Notes: a model not told the origin generated them from the sequence alone. A stretch of DNA of 64,000 nt from Centroberyx gerrardi (GCF_048128805.1 NC_136017.1:16775807-16839806); one strand, 5' to 3'. Positions 25,021 to 36,969 are shown, counted from the stretch's first letter. Numbers and translations: made by a program.

Positions 25021-25424
25021 ACAAACATTGGCCTTTCATTAAAAAACAAAAAAGTCAGTTTCATCCACCTCTGACATGATGAAGTTGTTTTGATTACATA
25101 TTACAGCAGTTTTTGATGGGAAGCCCTTAACCTGAATTGATTCTAATGGGATATTTTGATTGGATTCAACACAAGCATACATGAAAACGTTTCATTATTA
25201 TTATCATCCCATCTTTAAATGCTGTTTCAAAGGCTTTTCCACCCTGTCAAGAATATAATTCTGGGGGAAAACACTGAATACTTTTAATTATGGAGATTTT
25301 CTTGGCATGAAAATGGTCAAAAGATACTTTATATCTACACAAAATATCAGCCATCAGCAGCTTCATTCCAAAAATATATGTATTGGTATTGGCCTTCAAA
25401 AACCCATGTCAGTCGAACCCTGGC
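25021..25424 (+). repeat. Dispersed repeat 'A' copy
   Basis: Starts near acaaacattggcctttcatt and ends with tattggccttcaaaaaccca then gtcgaaccct, the family's characteristic right end. It lies 90 bp past the 3' end of the sowah coding region. Confidence 0.75.
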
Positions 25425-25514
25425 TCCAAACCATAGTTATACTGGCTCAGTGTTTCTATATTCTGTAAGATAGGCTGTTACCACTATCATTCCTGTTCTA
25501 TTTTGGCGGGTACC

Positions 25515-27311
25515 TCACCCAAAAAGATTTGACTTGGGTCTGGACTTAAACGAGCCTTTCAAAGAGCCCTCCAGCTCCTCTGTGTCACGGAACGACACGC
25601 TGTGCACGATCTGCGATGTCCTAAACCGGATCTTCTGCTTCATCCTGCTGAGCGACGATTTCCTCCTGAGGGGTTTCTGTCTGGGACGGCCCTCCCCATC
25701 CGCCGAGTCGCCCTCGCTGTGGCTGAGGAGCCTGAGGGGCTTCAGGTTAGACTGGAGAGCCTTGGAGAACCTCCAGCGGGCCCCCCCGTCCCTGCCATCC
25801 GTGTGGTCAGATTCAGAGCACTCGTACACCCCGATGATGTCCCGTATGTCCGCGGTCGCGCTGTTGGTGAGATACTGGCAGGCCTTCTTCCCACTGTAGT
25901 CCCTGATCTCCACGTCGGCGTCGTAGGCGCCCACCAGGAGCTTCACCACCTCCATGTGGTTGTGCATGGCAGCCAGGTGCAGGGGCGTGTAGCCGGTGCT
26001 GGACCGAACGTCGATATTGACGGGCACGCCGTGCTGCTTGGCGAAATTGATAATCAGCGCCAGCAGCTCGGGCTTGCCGTGCTTGGCGGCCCAGTGCAGG
26101 CAGGTGAAGCCGGTGACAAAATCCTTCTTCAGGACGAGGCTGGGCTCCGTGGCGAGGAGGCGGTACAGGCTGTCCCACACCCCGTCCGAGGCACACATCA
26201 TCCACTCGTGTTCCAGCGGGTCCAGGGTGACGGAGGCCCCATCCTCCTCCAGGTTGCAGGACACCAAGGAAGCCGAGTAACTGTCGCTTCTTGTCAAGTC
26301 TTGGTACCTGGAAGACAGATAAACCGAGTTGCGCAACACCATGCTGCGCCTCACCTGGGGCGAACTGTTCATCATGGCCTCGATGAAGTGTTTCCGGCTG
26401 CCTTTCGGGGTGCTGTTCCCCTCGCTCCCAGACAGACTGTGCGAATCCGACTGCCCCTCATCCTCCCCATCGTCCGACTCCGGGTGGCCGGGCAGCAACC
26501 TGTGCTGTGATCCTCTGGAGTTTCGCCGCCTGCTCACCACATTAACACCCATCTGGTCAGCTTCGTTCAGGCTGCCACGTGACACAGCTAGTGAAACAGA
26601 CTCACTCTCAACCTGTCTGTCAGCTGAGACTCTGGGATTTAGTCCAACACATGTGTCTACCTGTCCTGAAGTACCAGTTTGTATAGGTCCAGGCAAGGCG
26701 AACATGGATCCATCTGCAGCTGCTGGGAGAGGCGAAGCTTCAATCACTGCAATCTGTGGTATCTCAGGCGGTGTCTGAATGCACTCCTCCTTGGATTCAC
26801 TCTTCCCACCTTGAAAGCTTAGTCTGATCCCCATCTCACTTGAGCTATCTGCAACTTCCTCAACTACACAAACAAACGCATGATAGTTACTTTTCTCGTC
26901 TGTTTTGTCGGCCGAAATGGTCGCAGAAGGAAAAACATGCGGCACCCTCACCTTGCTGTCATTTCCGTAACCTGAGCCAGGTGATATTTCTTGTTGCACT
27001 TCACCGCCTGCAGCACAGACTTGCACTGGCTCGGTGCCTGGCCCGTTGCCAACACAAGCGTTTTCTCTCTCCGCACACTTCTCCGAACCCCGAAACTTTT
27101 TCTTCAGACAGACAAATTTAACTCCGCTCTCCGCTTTTACGAAGGCAATGTTGTCAACATAGCTCTTAAATTTCTCCCGGATAACTGCCTTCCTCCCCGG
27201 GTCGTCCGGGAATAGGGCTTTAAAATGGTCAATTAAATCCGTGTTTTTCACTCTGCCCCCTCTCTCCGTTAGAAAATCCAGAATCGCTTCTTGGGTGCAC
27301 TTGGTGGCCAT
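25515..27311 (-). CDS. sowahd: SOWAH-family ankyrin-repeat protein (SOWAHC/D-like), intronless
   Basis: A single open frame of 598 residues. The ATG at 27311-27309 is chosen because it has a good context (GAAATGG) and starts the SOWAH domain directly (MATKCTQEAILDFL); the in-frame extension upstream has no ATG. Residues 3-75 form the N-terminal SOWAH winged-helix-like domain. Residues about 75-360 are low-complexity and Ser-rich. Residues about 365-480 carry the conserved LDPLEHEWMMCASDGVWDSL segment and two ankyrin repeats (FTCLHWAAKHGKPELL; GYTPLHLAAMHNHMEVVKLL). The C-terminus ends in a basic tail, RPKSNLFG, also seen in SOWAHC. The intronless structure fits the family. Human SOWAHD neighbours SEPTIN6, which supports the d symbol, but length and tail are closer to SOWAHC, so the paralogue call is uncertain. 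Function is poorly known. It is much more GC-rich than its surroundings. Confidence 0.9.
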   Translation of the reverse strand: MATKCTQEAILDFLTERGGRVKNTDLIDHFKALFPDDPGRKAVIREKFKSYVDNIAFVKAESGVKFVCLKKKFRGSEKCAERENACVGNGPGTEPVQVCAAGGEVQQEISPGSGYGNDSKVRVPHVFPSATISADKTDEKSNYHAFVCVVEEVADSSSEMGIRLSFQGGKSESKEECIQTPPEIPQIAVIEASPLPAAADGSMFALPGPIQTGTSGQVDTCVGLNPRVSADRQVESESVSLAVSRGSLNEADQMGVNVVSRRRNSRGSQHRLLPGHPESDDGEDEGQSDSHSLSGSEGNSTPKGSRKHFIEAMMNSSPQVRRSMVLRNSVYLSSRYQDLTRSDSYSASLVSCNLEEDGASVTLDPLEHEWMMCASDGVWDSLYRLLATEPSLVLKKDFVTGFTCLHWAAKHGKPELLALIINFAKQHGVPVNIDVRSSTGYTPLHLAAMHNHMEVVKLLVGAYDADVEIRDYSGKKACQYLTNSATADIRDIIGVYECSESDHTDGRDGGARWRFSKALQSNLKPLRLLSHSEGDSADGEGRPRQKPLRRKSSLSRMKQKIRFRTSQIVHSVSFRDTEELEGSLKGSFKSRPKSNLFG

Positions 27312-28113
27312 TTCAATCAATATAAAAGCATCTATGTTTCAACTAAATACACTCACTTAAGCCTACTAACTATAGGATAACGTTAAAAAATAATTAATGT
27401 AACATATAAACAGGCATTCGAGCCGTCCCGTCCCATACTGGACTATCCAACGAATCGCCCTTGGCGCAGAAATGAATGCGGTAGAACCGTTTATGATGGC
27501 AGACGAGGACAAGTGCGAGTGATAACCTTTCCCTGCGTTTTATTTCTATCGTTTAGGCGTTCTCTGCCGCCTAGCAACCTAAGCGCAGGAAACTGTGACA
27601 CTTCAGGCGCCATTTTGGACCCAACTAGGTCTATACGTATACGGAGAAAGCCTTATCTCGGAGCCAAAATGGTATTAGTTTCAAAGCCCCCAAAATGGAC
27701 CGTGCCATTTATTGTATGGGGGTGGTGCGGGATTGAAAACGTGCATTTTCTGCCTGACATTACAAAGTACTGATGGATTTCAAATCTTTTTGACTAATAC
27801 TTAAGTATAAATGTGTATATATAAACAATTTTGCAAGGAATGTATAAATTATTAATCTCTAAGAGTTGGTATTTTTGTCTTGCCACCTCCAAAAGTCAGC
27901 TCTCCATCATGAGCAAGAAAGTTTGTAATGTTGTGACTTACCGATGGAGGGCGGTAATATGCCTTGAAGCACCTAAACCGCAGAATTCCCTAAACGAAGA
28001 AGAAGAAGAAGAAGAGGAAAGTTTGTTTCAAACTCTTATAGACGCTAGTTGATAAACATCTGGCTACTTATTTTGTTGTTACGTACAATTAACGAGAATC
28101 CATAGTAGGAAAG
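27312..28113. promoter_or_regulatory. Bidirectional intergenic region between sowah and septin6
   Basis: The two genes are divergent with 802 bp between start codons, so both promoters should lie here. The stretch 27420-27680 is relatively CpG-rich. A copy of the repeat also found near the cep70 and cnot9 starts lies at 27943-28017. No TATA box is obvious. Inference from gene arrangement. Confidence 0.5.
27943..28017 (+). repeat. Short promoter-proximal repeat ending in (GAA)n, copy 1
   Basis: Begins gatggagggcggtaatatgcc and ends in aagaagaagaagaag. It closely matches the reverse strand of 47289-47353 (ggagggcagtaatacgcct, then aaagaagaagaaa) and more weakly 48127-48180. It ends 96 bp before the septin6 ATG. 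Confidence 0.7.
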
Positions 28114-31100
28114 ATGAATCCATCAGATACTGCGCAGGGACAAGGGGTAACTACTTGACTTTTATTGAGAATATTCCTTTGCTTTTTCCCTAGGCTAGCA
28201 AACTAACGTTAGTTAGAAAGCCAGATATAGGCAAGGTACGTTATCCTACTAATTAGCCACATCGTTAGCCATGTAACGTTAGCTTGCTCGATTATATATA
28301 ACGTTTCCACCACTGGTAACTGAAGCTTAACATCCTTTTTGACGAGTTCTGTAGACCTAGCCTTTATTTTGTAGTATTAAGTGTGATAAATCAACCGCAC
28401 AAGCTCATTCTTCATTAAGTTATATTGTCTGTCATGCCTAACAAGTCGCCTTGTTGCTAAAAATTGCATTATCTTTACGTTTTTGTATTACACTACTGTA
28501 TTTTATAAAAGTTCTTTCAATAAAAAGTTATTCCGTTGTAGAATTGTTTTATGGTCAGTCTTCCAATGACCGTCGCCCACCATCTGTGCCCCCGTCTTTG
28601 TGAGAAATCAGTGCAGAACATAGCACAGTATGCATTAACCTTTCTCTTGTGTGGAGAGGACGCTGCGACAAACTCTATTCAAAAATATGCCAGTTTAATG
28701 TTGCAAAACTATCTCATTACCTGTATAACATGACATAAACCTGTTACAAATAAATGCGAGCCACTCTTCAGTTCGGCATAAATTCATTACATGAAGTAGT
28801 TTTTTTTTTCAATGATATGTCAACTTTTAGAATTGCTTTCCCTTTTATTCCCAGTATGCCGTCAAGCAAGGCAACAATGACAGTTTTTGAACTGAGTTTG
28901 GCGTGAGGTTCTGTCCATACAAGAAAGGCTGGTGTTGGGCATATGTTACTAGAGCTGAGAATCTGCTTATGATGTTACTAGGGATGTGGAACAAAGTACA
29001 TTAACTGTCTGATACCCAGCTACACAGGACAGTATAGAGTATATTTCTGTATATATTTGCTGTACTTCATACAGATCATGACTTGTCTGGGTACAGGACA
29101 CAGCTGCCCGCCCCCTTTCCCTCTCTGGTCATGTTGGCTTCGACAGTCTCCCCCACCAACTGGTCAACAAATCAACATGTCAGGGCTTCTGCTTCAACAT
29201 CCTCTGTATTGGTGAGCATCATCATTGTTTTCTATGATGTTTAGACACTGAAGCCTACAGATGGTGAATGAGATGTATTTAAGATGAACTGAAGTGCTGC
29301 TTGGGTGGATTATATGTATTCTGAATTTACCAGAAGAACATAATGATTAAAGGTCCCATGTTGCGGAAAACGGGACTTCCCTTGCCTCTTTGATTATAAA
29401 GGAGTTGGATGTGCTATCTAAACATGGTGAAAGTATCAAAACGCACGGTCGCCAACTAAATCCACACAATCCATATTAGAAAAGCGAGCCTCTAAACGAG
29501 CTGTTTGGACTTCCGTAACTTTGTGGCGTCACAAAGGTTCGCTCATTATCATTTTTGTAAGAAATAATAGGCTAACAAAGCGTTTTTTTCTAAGCGGTTG
29601 AGCCGTTGCCATTGTTTATTTACCAGAGAGTTTTCCCTACATGTAGCTGCTGGGCTGTGGTGTCTCACATTTCACTCTTAAAACGTTTAGCCAATCAGAA
29701 CAGAGGGTCGTTAATATTAATGAGCCTTAAAGACACAGTAACAGAAACAGCCTGTTCTTGACAGATGCTCGAAAATGAACGTGTAAAAATGGATTGAGAG
29801 TGTTTTTGATACTTGACACCACACAAACGGTTTTTAACAGACCTCAAGACATACAATAAAACAAAAGTGTAGAATATGGGACCTTTAAGCAAAGTTTTTG
29901 AGTCATATTCTATGTGGCATGTACCTTTGCCCATAAGCAAAGCCACATTAAATTTGTAGATTCTTGAATGGAATTTGAATTACATTACATTAAGGAGAGC
30001 CCCAATACGTGCCGTTCCCTTTTGTAGGTATGGAGGGAACGCCACGTATCGGGGCTCTCCTTAATGTAATTCTACCTCTACTCTGACTCATAGGTGAAAC
30101 CGGTATCGGCAAATCGACTCTGATGAACACGCTGTTCAACACGAACTTCGAGAACTTTGAGTCGTCCCACTTCGAACCTAATGTGAAGCTTTCGGCAAAG
30201 ACCTACGACCTGCAGGAGGGCAACGTCCGCCTAAAGCTCACCATCGTCAACACAGTGGGCTTTGGAGATCAGATGAACAAGCAGGAGAGGTATGTCAGGA
30301 GATGTTTCTTTGCTGATACCAACTCTTCTTCTGTAATGACTACAAAGCTGTTTAAAAAGCAATGTGAGATCATTCTTATCCTTTTAAAAACAGTGAAAGT
30401 CATGCTGGGAGACGGAGACAAACATGTAGCCTTCAACATGACTGAATTATGTCATTTTAGTTTCATTATTCCAGTATCGATAATACCTGACTGTGCCCTC
30501 TCTTTTTTGACAATCTTCACTCCTCCTATGAAACCTGTGTGTGTGTTAGGGGGGGGTAAGTTAATAACTATGTACGTAACTTTTCTATTTCAATGTTGCG
30601 TCCAGTTACCAGCACATTGTGGACTACATCGACACGCAGTTCGAATCCTATCTGCAAGAGGAACTGAAGATCAAGCGCTCCCTACACAACTACCACGACT
30701 CGCGCATCCACGCTTGCCTGTACTTCATCTCGCCCTCGGGACACTCCCTCAAATCTCTGGACCTGGTGACCATGAAGAAACTGGACAGCAAGGTAAGATG
30801 GTCAGCGTATCAAACTCGCACTTTTTCCCACATCCACAGCTTTTTTTTGTACTGCCTACTATTTGTAAAATCTTGCTTTTTTCTTGTGCTAGTCACACGT
30901 TTGCAATCAAAATCTTCTCGGTGTCTTAGGTGTGATAGTCCCTGCTTGTGCGGGTCATATAAGTGCACATATCCTCTCACAACTTCAGCCATTCTAGCCT
31001 CAAACTGATTCATCTTGGAAATGAGCAGAGGAAAGAGGAACGCGATGTAAACAAGAGAAAACAAGCCGGAAACATGCACACACTGCGGCGATCAAAGCCA

Positions 31101-34100
31101 ATGTGAAACTTCGCTTTGGTCACAAACCGTCCATTTTGCCTGTGCAAACACTCCAAATAATATTTCATTTCTACTATACTGCCACCTTTATTCTCCTGCG
31201 TTTCAATGGAGAGTTTTAGTGTCCTGTGATCTGTTATGTCTAAATTACGCTGGCATGTCAGCACTAAGAAGAACAAGAATAAGATTCTGGTAGGAATGCT
31301 TTGAATTTTGGGGAAAGTTTTTAGCAGGTCAATCCAAATATATCTGCATTGGCCCTCAAAAAACGATATCAGATTAACCTTATTTAGTACATTTGGTTTA
31401 ATACATCGGACAGAAAGGAAGACTGCAATAACAGCACTGTTAACTTAGATTTGCAGCGATGATTTGCTTGTTTATTCAATGATTGATTGATTATTGGTGA
31501 ATCCTTTGTGTAGAGCTGTATGGCAGTGGAAAACGGGGATTGGTTGCTTTCTAGTCATGCAGAAACAGGACTGAACAAGTCTGACATAGCAGTGGGCTGA
31601 GTCAGCACAGGAGCCTAACAACTAGAGAAGTCCCTCCCAAAGTGTTGGTTTGATGTTTCACTGTCATTTCACGGGAAGAAAAGGGTGTGAAGGATTATGT
31701 CACCAGCAGCGTGGGAAATTAACTTTTTGATCCGCTAGGCATTGTGTCTGGTAGACTCCTAAATTCTGCCAGCCTGCACATTTTTTATCAGACACTTTTT
31801 CAAAATCAGTGTTAAAGGCTAAATATGACAAAAGAGTGGTGTCCAATTTCAGACACACTCTCTATAATGGGATTTGGGGTCTTTATATGTAAGATTTGAA
31901 ATTTGTTGATTTGCTGACTCCTAGTGGTAGTGCAAAAAAGGACACTATTGCAAAGATGGCCCTGTATCTCTGGAGGTCAGCGATGTAACTGTAGTCCCTT
32001 GGGTAGACACTCCACCTCCTGGACGTCTTGTTGAAATACCTTTTTAATAGGGGGCCTAAGCACCTCTGGTGATTGACAGGTTGCCAATTATGGGCTATTA
32101 TGGCAGTCGTAAACTCAATCTTTTGGCTTCAAAACGGCCCTGCAGAAACCTATGGGTGACGTCACACTCACTATGTCCATCTTTTTTACAGTCTATGGGC
32201 CCACCCAGTAGTTCGGTTCAAATACTCACATTTGTGTATGTGACACTGCAGCTCATTTGTCAAATTATCTATTTTGGCAACAAAATACAAAAAAGAATCT
32301 CAGGAATGTTGTTTTGGGGAGTAGAAATAATACTGAAAATGTATGTTTTGCACCAATGGAGGGAGGCAGAGGCAATGTTAGGAAGGCCTATAATGGGACT
32401 ATGATATTACCTTACCAACGTTGCACCCAAAACAACAAAAACATATTTGCAAATTATTTACTTTGCTCATTTTCATCATTTTTGTTTGGAATCTAATTGT
32501 ATAACACATAAAGCCTGTTTATTTTTTCTTTACACTCTGGAATGTTTTTTTTTATATTGTAAACAAAATTAGAAGAAGACTGACCGTTGATCTTTGATTC
32601 CACCACAGGTCAACATCATACCGGTCATTGCCAAAGCCGACACAATCTCCAAGAGCGAGCTCCACAAATTCAAGCTAAAGATCATGAGCGAGCTGGTCAG
32701 CAATGGTGTCCAGATCTACCAGTTCCCTACAGACGATGAGACGGTGTCCAGCATCAACTCTGCCATGAATGTGAGTACCAATTACAAAAAAGCTTTTTGA
32801 AGCTCTACCAGCATCACAGTCATATCAGTCATCCAGAGCTGAATTCAATTGCAAGTCGTCCAAAACATTAGATGAAACTTTAATGATCCCCCTGGGAAAA
32901 TTGGCTTGTTGCAGCAGCAAACAGTAATAGGATACAGCAAAGAAATATAGAACATGAATAAGAATAGAGCAAATGAATAATAATAATAAATATAACGCAA
33001 TCGACAATTCCAGCATTTCAAGAACATATTAAGTGGAAAGTATGAAACGATAAGAGTTACAGCATTTTGAGGTTGTGCAAAATATACAGACAAAGAAAAA
33101 CAAATGAAAATGACAACAATATATGCAGTCTGAAATAAGTGAGAAATTCTGAAATTTTGATAGTGCAATTAAATGAGAGAGTATGTAAATATGAAGAAGA
33201 CAAATATTCGATTGTTACATACATGATGTGCAAAACGTGCACAAGTGCAAAGGTTTTTACCTTTTACTGACCAAATAGAAAAATGGACCGAATGATGTCC
33301 ATGAGGATAATTTTGTGTATCAGTTTTGTGTAAGAGTTATTTATTCGATTTGAATACATCTCCCGGTGAAAATGACTGCTTGTACTAGTTAGCGTTACTA
33401 TGACTTACTGGGATGTTGTGCGTGGGTCATGTCTCTCTCCCCGTAGTGTAACTTCTTCATGACAATGTAAACACTTAATATGAAAAATAAGACTTTTCCT
33501 GTGAATGGAAGACGGAACGTCAAAATAAGAGCTAACTTACTGCATTCACTCGCAGCTTGTTCACTTATACTCTGAGAGGCGGAGCTTGCCTAGGCTTCCT
33601 GACTGAAGTTTTTCAGAGTATTTCATCCTTCCTGAACTTTCCCTTTAACCTCTCCCAGGGTATCCTGCCCTTTGCTGTTGTTGGGAGCACAGAGGAGGTG
33701 AAGATTGGGAATAAGATGGTGAAAGCACGCCAGTACCCTTGGGGCGTGGTGCAAGGTAAAGGTTTTATGTCTTACTTATTGAAGATGTATAATTTTTAAA
33801 CATCAATATGATTGTCAAATTAATTGTGATACCTTGGTATAATTACTGTAAACCAATGGCACCATAGTGGAGACAATTGGTAGCCTCTATCTCATGCCAG
33901 TGGCAATCCAGCAGATTTCCCGCCAAATTTGACCTGTGGCACACAATGTAAAATTCCCAACAAATAATGTGAATTTACAGCTTATATGCATAAAGCGCAA
34001 AAGGTGAGTCATATTCATATGCAGAAGGTCATACATATGTACAAAACTGTCCAGGCATGTAGACTGGTTTTGAAAAATGATTCACCTTATCAGATATATT

Positions 34101-36660
34101 CAGTTGACATGTACAGAATGTGCAGTTTTGAATATGCACATTACTAGCTGTTGACCCTATCAAAAACTCCCTCCATCTCCCGCTATGCCATCTTTGGCTT
34201 CGGTACAACACGCCAGGAGGTGCAAGAAAATTTGTTTTTGGTTTTTCCCTCTCAGTGGAGAACGAGAACCACTGTGATTTTGTCAAGCTGAGGGAGATGC
34301 TGATCTGCGTCAACATGGAGGACCTGCGGGAGCAAACTCATACGCGACACTACGAACTCTACCGCCGCTGCAAACTGGAAGAGATGGGCTTCCGAGATAC
34401 AGACCCCGAGAGTAAACCAGTCAGGTACCGGCTGTACTCAAGCTTACTCAACACAAAGTCACATAACGTCCCCAATATCCCCACACATCTCACTGATGGA
34501 TGTGGAGGAACAGTCTGAAAATCACACTTCTAGCACATAAACAAACACGAACAAAGCAGATTCTGACAATGTATAAAAAAACTAGTCATGCTGCTGAATT
34601 CTTTTTAAGTGATTTGCTTTCTTTATGTTTATTAAACCTTTCAGTTTGAACAAGTGTAACATCGAAATCCAGTCAGAGGAATCTTATACTGATGGAACGA
34701 AGAAAATAATAAGTTTATCAATAATTGTAAATAGGTGAAAAAAAGCGAGAGACTCGTTTTTTTTATAATGTCAGAATCTGCTTTGTTAAAGTCCTGTCTC
34801 CCATCTTTTTTCACATGACAATATCAGTAATCATAATAACTATAGTTATGTGTCTCATTATAATACAGTTGGAAATCTTGCTCCTCGCCCTCTTGACCTA
34901 CACCTACACTACTGATGTGCGTGTGTGTGTGTGTGTGTCTGTCCGTCATCAGCCTCCAGGAAACCTATGAATCCAAGCGTCAGGAGTTTCAGGTTGAACT
35001 CCAGCGGAAGGAGGAGGAGATGAGGCAGTCGTTCGTCCAGCGGGTGAAGGAAAAAGAGATGGAGCTGAAGGAGAAGGAGAGAGAGGTAGAATCTGCCACA
35101 CAAACTTTCAAGTCTGTTATGTACTGTAAGTCTGGAAAATTTCTAGGAACATCTGTACGTAGCAAGTAGCTTGATTACGTCGTTTGCTGGATTGATCCGG
35201 AAGTCAGGTTTTGTTAGGTTCCAGTTATCAAAACAACAAACTTCCTACCCTATCCTTCACATCCAGCTGCAGAACAAGTTTGAGCAGCTGAAGAGGATGC
35301 ACCAGGAGGAGAAGGCCAAGCTGGACGAGAAGAGGCGGCTGCAGGAGGACGAGATCAACATCTTCAGCAAAAAGAAGGCCGCCGCCGAGCTGCTCCAAGG
35401 CCAGACCTTCAACACCAACAGCAGCAACCTCAAAAAGGACAAAGACCGCAAGAAGTAAGACACACATACACACACAACATGTTTATCTATCTTTTCTCTC
35501 TCTATGCCTGTCAGTATGACTGGAAAATATGACTTGAAATGCAGTATTTTTTCTAATAATCAATTAAAGGTGCTATGTGTAGCATTTTTAAACATCAGTT
35601 TATCATTGTGAAATTAATTGTGATACCTGTTATAATGAGTGTAAACAAATGAGACCATGATAGAGACGATTGGTAGCCTCTATCTCACACCAGTGGTATT
35701 GTTAGTGCTAGTGTCTCAAATTTAAGACCACATTACCCATAAACCCTGTTGCTTCTTGTAAGATATATACACAATACTGGGTTTACTGGTTTGATATTAT
35801 CACAATATTTTGAGTAAAATCAGAATGAAGACAATTATGACTGAAAAAAATCCCATTTTATTTATGGGGGAAAATAAAAGTGCAAACCATAAACAGGTGG
35901 TGCAAGTTGAATTTAAAACTTTTAAAGGCATTTTTAATGCCAGTTAAAATAAAATTAAAGACCAATTTCATCCCCAAATAAACAAAATTTTGACAAAAAT
36001 TTGTATCACAAAATTTTGTCAAACTTTCATTACATCCCTACTTTAAAGGGATGTTTCAACATGATCAGCATTACCTTTATCACCTCCAAAAGATTATGTA
36101 GCAATCATGAAGCTTGTGGAAAGTAAACTTAGGTAAAATGTCCTTTTAAACTTGCCACACTTTGATAGTAATACTGATTTAAACTTCAGATTGATAGTAA
36201 GATCACTATACTAGGTGGATTGGCAGCAGTTTGCCTCAGTGTGTCCAGTAGTCCACTCAATTCATACATATTCTGTGGAATGGGTCGTAGAATGGGTCGT
36301 AGTTATTGTATCACCATCCTGAGTTACAGTGGAGAGTTTTAGTGTCCCATGATGGTCTAAATGCTGTTTCGCAGGCTTGGAAAAACTTCCAATTTTGGGA
36401 AAAATGTAAATAGTAAAATGTAAAGATATAGCAGTAGAAAATATTCTACTAACAGTATGAATCCAAAAATATTGGTATCGGCCTTCAAATCCATAGTGGT
36501 TGAACCCTAGTAAAAACAGTCACAGTTGTTTTGGATTGAAAACCTGACAGCTTTGGTGTAAACCGTCCTTTCCATCTTGGTTGAGAAATTTACTCATGCA
36601 TATCCTTCTTGAATCATATTCATTTTATTTATTCCTTTCCATAGTGCTGGATTCATGTGA
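28114..36660 (+). CDS. septin6: Septin-6, filament-forming GTP-binding protein
   Basis: Ten exons join in frame to 431 residues: 28114-28146, 29097-29211, 30094-30289, 30606-30792, 32609-32770, 33659-33755, 34256-34424, 34953-35085, 35267-35454 and 36645-36660 (TGA). The order is conserved: an N-terminal [17 protein letters not shown]-loop GETGIGKST (residues 50-58, split after the first G by intron 2), G3 region NTVGFGD (102-108), G4 AKAD (185-188), the septin unique element with VRYPWG-like QYPWG, and a C-terminal coiled coil rich in Glu/Lys (about 320-400). Septin-6-group proteins bind GTP but hydrolyse it poorly and occupy inner positions in septin hexamers and octamers; this is family knowledge. 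Exon 9 can also be read through its donor, where AAG AAG TAA gives a 427-residue form. It is divergent from sowah and convergent with cep70. Confidence 0.97.
29347..29888. mobile_element. TTAA-flanked MITE in septin6 intron 2
   Basis: About 540 bp bounded by ttaaaggtcccat on the left and atgggacctttaa on the right, so the terminal inverted repeats are framed by TTAA on both sides. TTAA duplication is typical of piggyBac-type elements; the assignment rests on that only. There is no transposase frame. Confidence 0.8.
29984..30070. repeat. Near-perfect hairpin just upstream of septin6 exon 3
   Basis: Arms at 29984-30020 and 30034-30070 pair at 35 of 37 positions around a 13-base loop. The arm begins attacattaaggagagcccc. 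The right arm ends 23 bases before the exon 3 start (30094), overlapping the expected polypyrimidine/branch-point zone. Part of the arm (agccccgatacgt) recurs at 48559 in cnot9 intron 1, so this is a small mobile fold-back sequence. Confidence 0.9.
31200..31383 (+). repeat. Dispersed repeat 'A' fragment in septin6 intron 4
   Basis: Carries family words: tttcaatggagagttttagt, gtcctgtgat and cattggccctcaaaaaacga near the right end. Confidence 0.65.
32865..33250 (+). repeat. Interspersed repeat, probable retroposon 3' tail, septin6 intron 5
   Basis: The phrase actttaatgatccccctggg followed by aaaattggcttgttgcagca is a very common fish interspersed repeat, usually near the 3' end of non-LTR elements. 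Downstream sequence is A-rich with tandem aataataata. The exact class is not assigned. Confidence 0.5.
34917..34939 (+). repeat. (GT)n microsatellite next to septin6 exon 8
   Basis: A pure GT run of about 11 units begins shortly before the polypyrimidine tract and acceptor of exon 8 (exon start 34953). Confidence 0.9.
36325..36511 (+). repeat. Dispersed repeat 'A' fragment in septin6 intron 9
   Basis: Contains gagagttttagtgtcccatg, tctaaatgctgttt and the right-end phrase tatcggccttcaaatcca ending near tgaaccctag. Confidence 0.7.
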
Positions 36661-36929
36661 TGGAATGAAGAGGACCAAAACCCCACTGTCCAATGATAAC
36701 TAAATATGCAATCACCACCTTCACTGTAGCAGTGGTTATACGGTGTCTGTAGCTATATGGTAATTGTCATATATGAGATGCTTCAAGTCCGGAGGGCTGA
36801 AACCCTTTCGTTTATGCTTTGGTTTATTATTTTCCTTGTTTTCCTACATTTTTGCAATTTCCTGTGAGATGGTATATGACAAAGATATTAAATTTAGCAA
36901 AATGATAGATATTGGTGGTGGCTTATATA

Positions 36930-36969
36930 AAAAATATGACCCCAATCAGAAGATTGGGGTCATATTTTT
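36930..36969. repeat. Perfect 18-bp-arm hairpin in the septin6 3' UTR
   Basis: Arms aaaaatatgaccccaatc and gattggggtcatattttt with a four-base loop, agaa. It lies about 270 bases after the stop codon, so it would be transcribed as a stable stem-loop. Confidence 0.9.

Noticed and set aside
25602-26510. A 302-codon open frame opposite the sowah gene, and other long frames at 25813-26205 and 26329-26778
   Set aside because: They are antisense or frame-shifted shadows of a GC-rich coding sequence; their composition (Arg/Pro/Ala-rich) has no family features.
30123-30929. A 268-codon frame running through septin6 exon 3, intron 3 and exon 4
   Set aside because: The first part is real exon 3, but the frame continues through the intron; conserved splice sites at 30289/30606 give the proper septin sequence.
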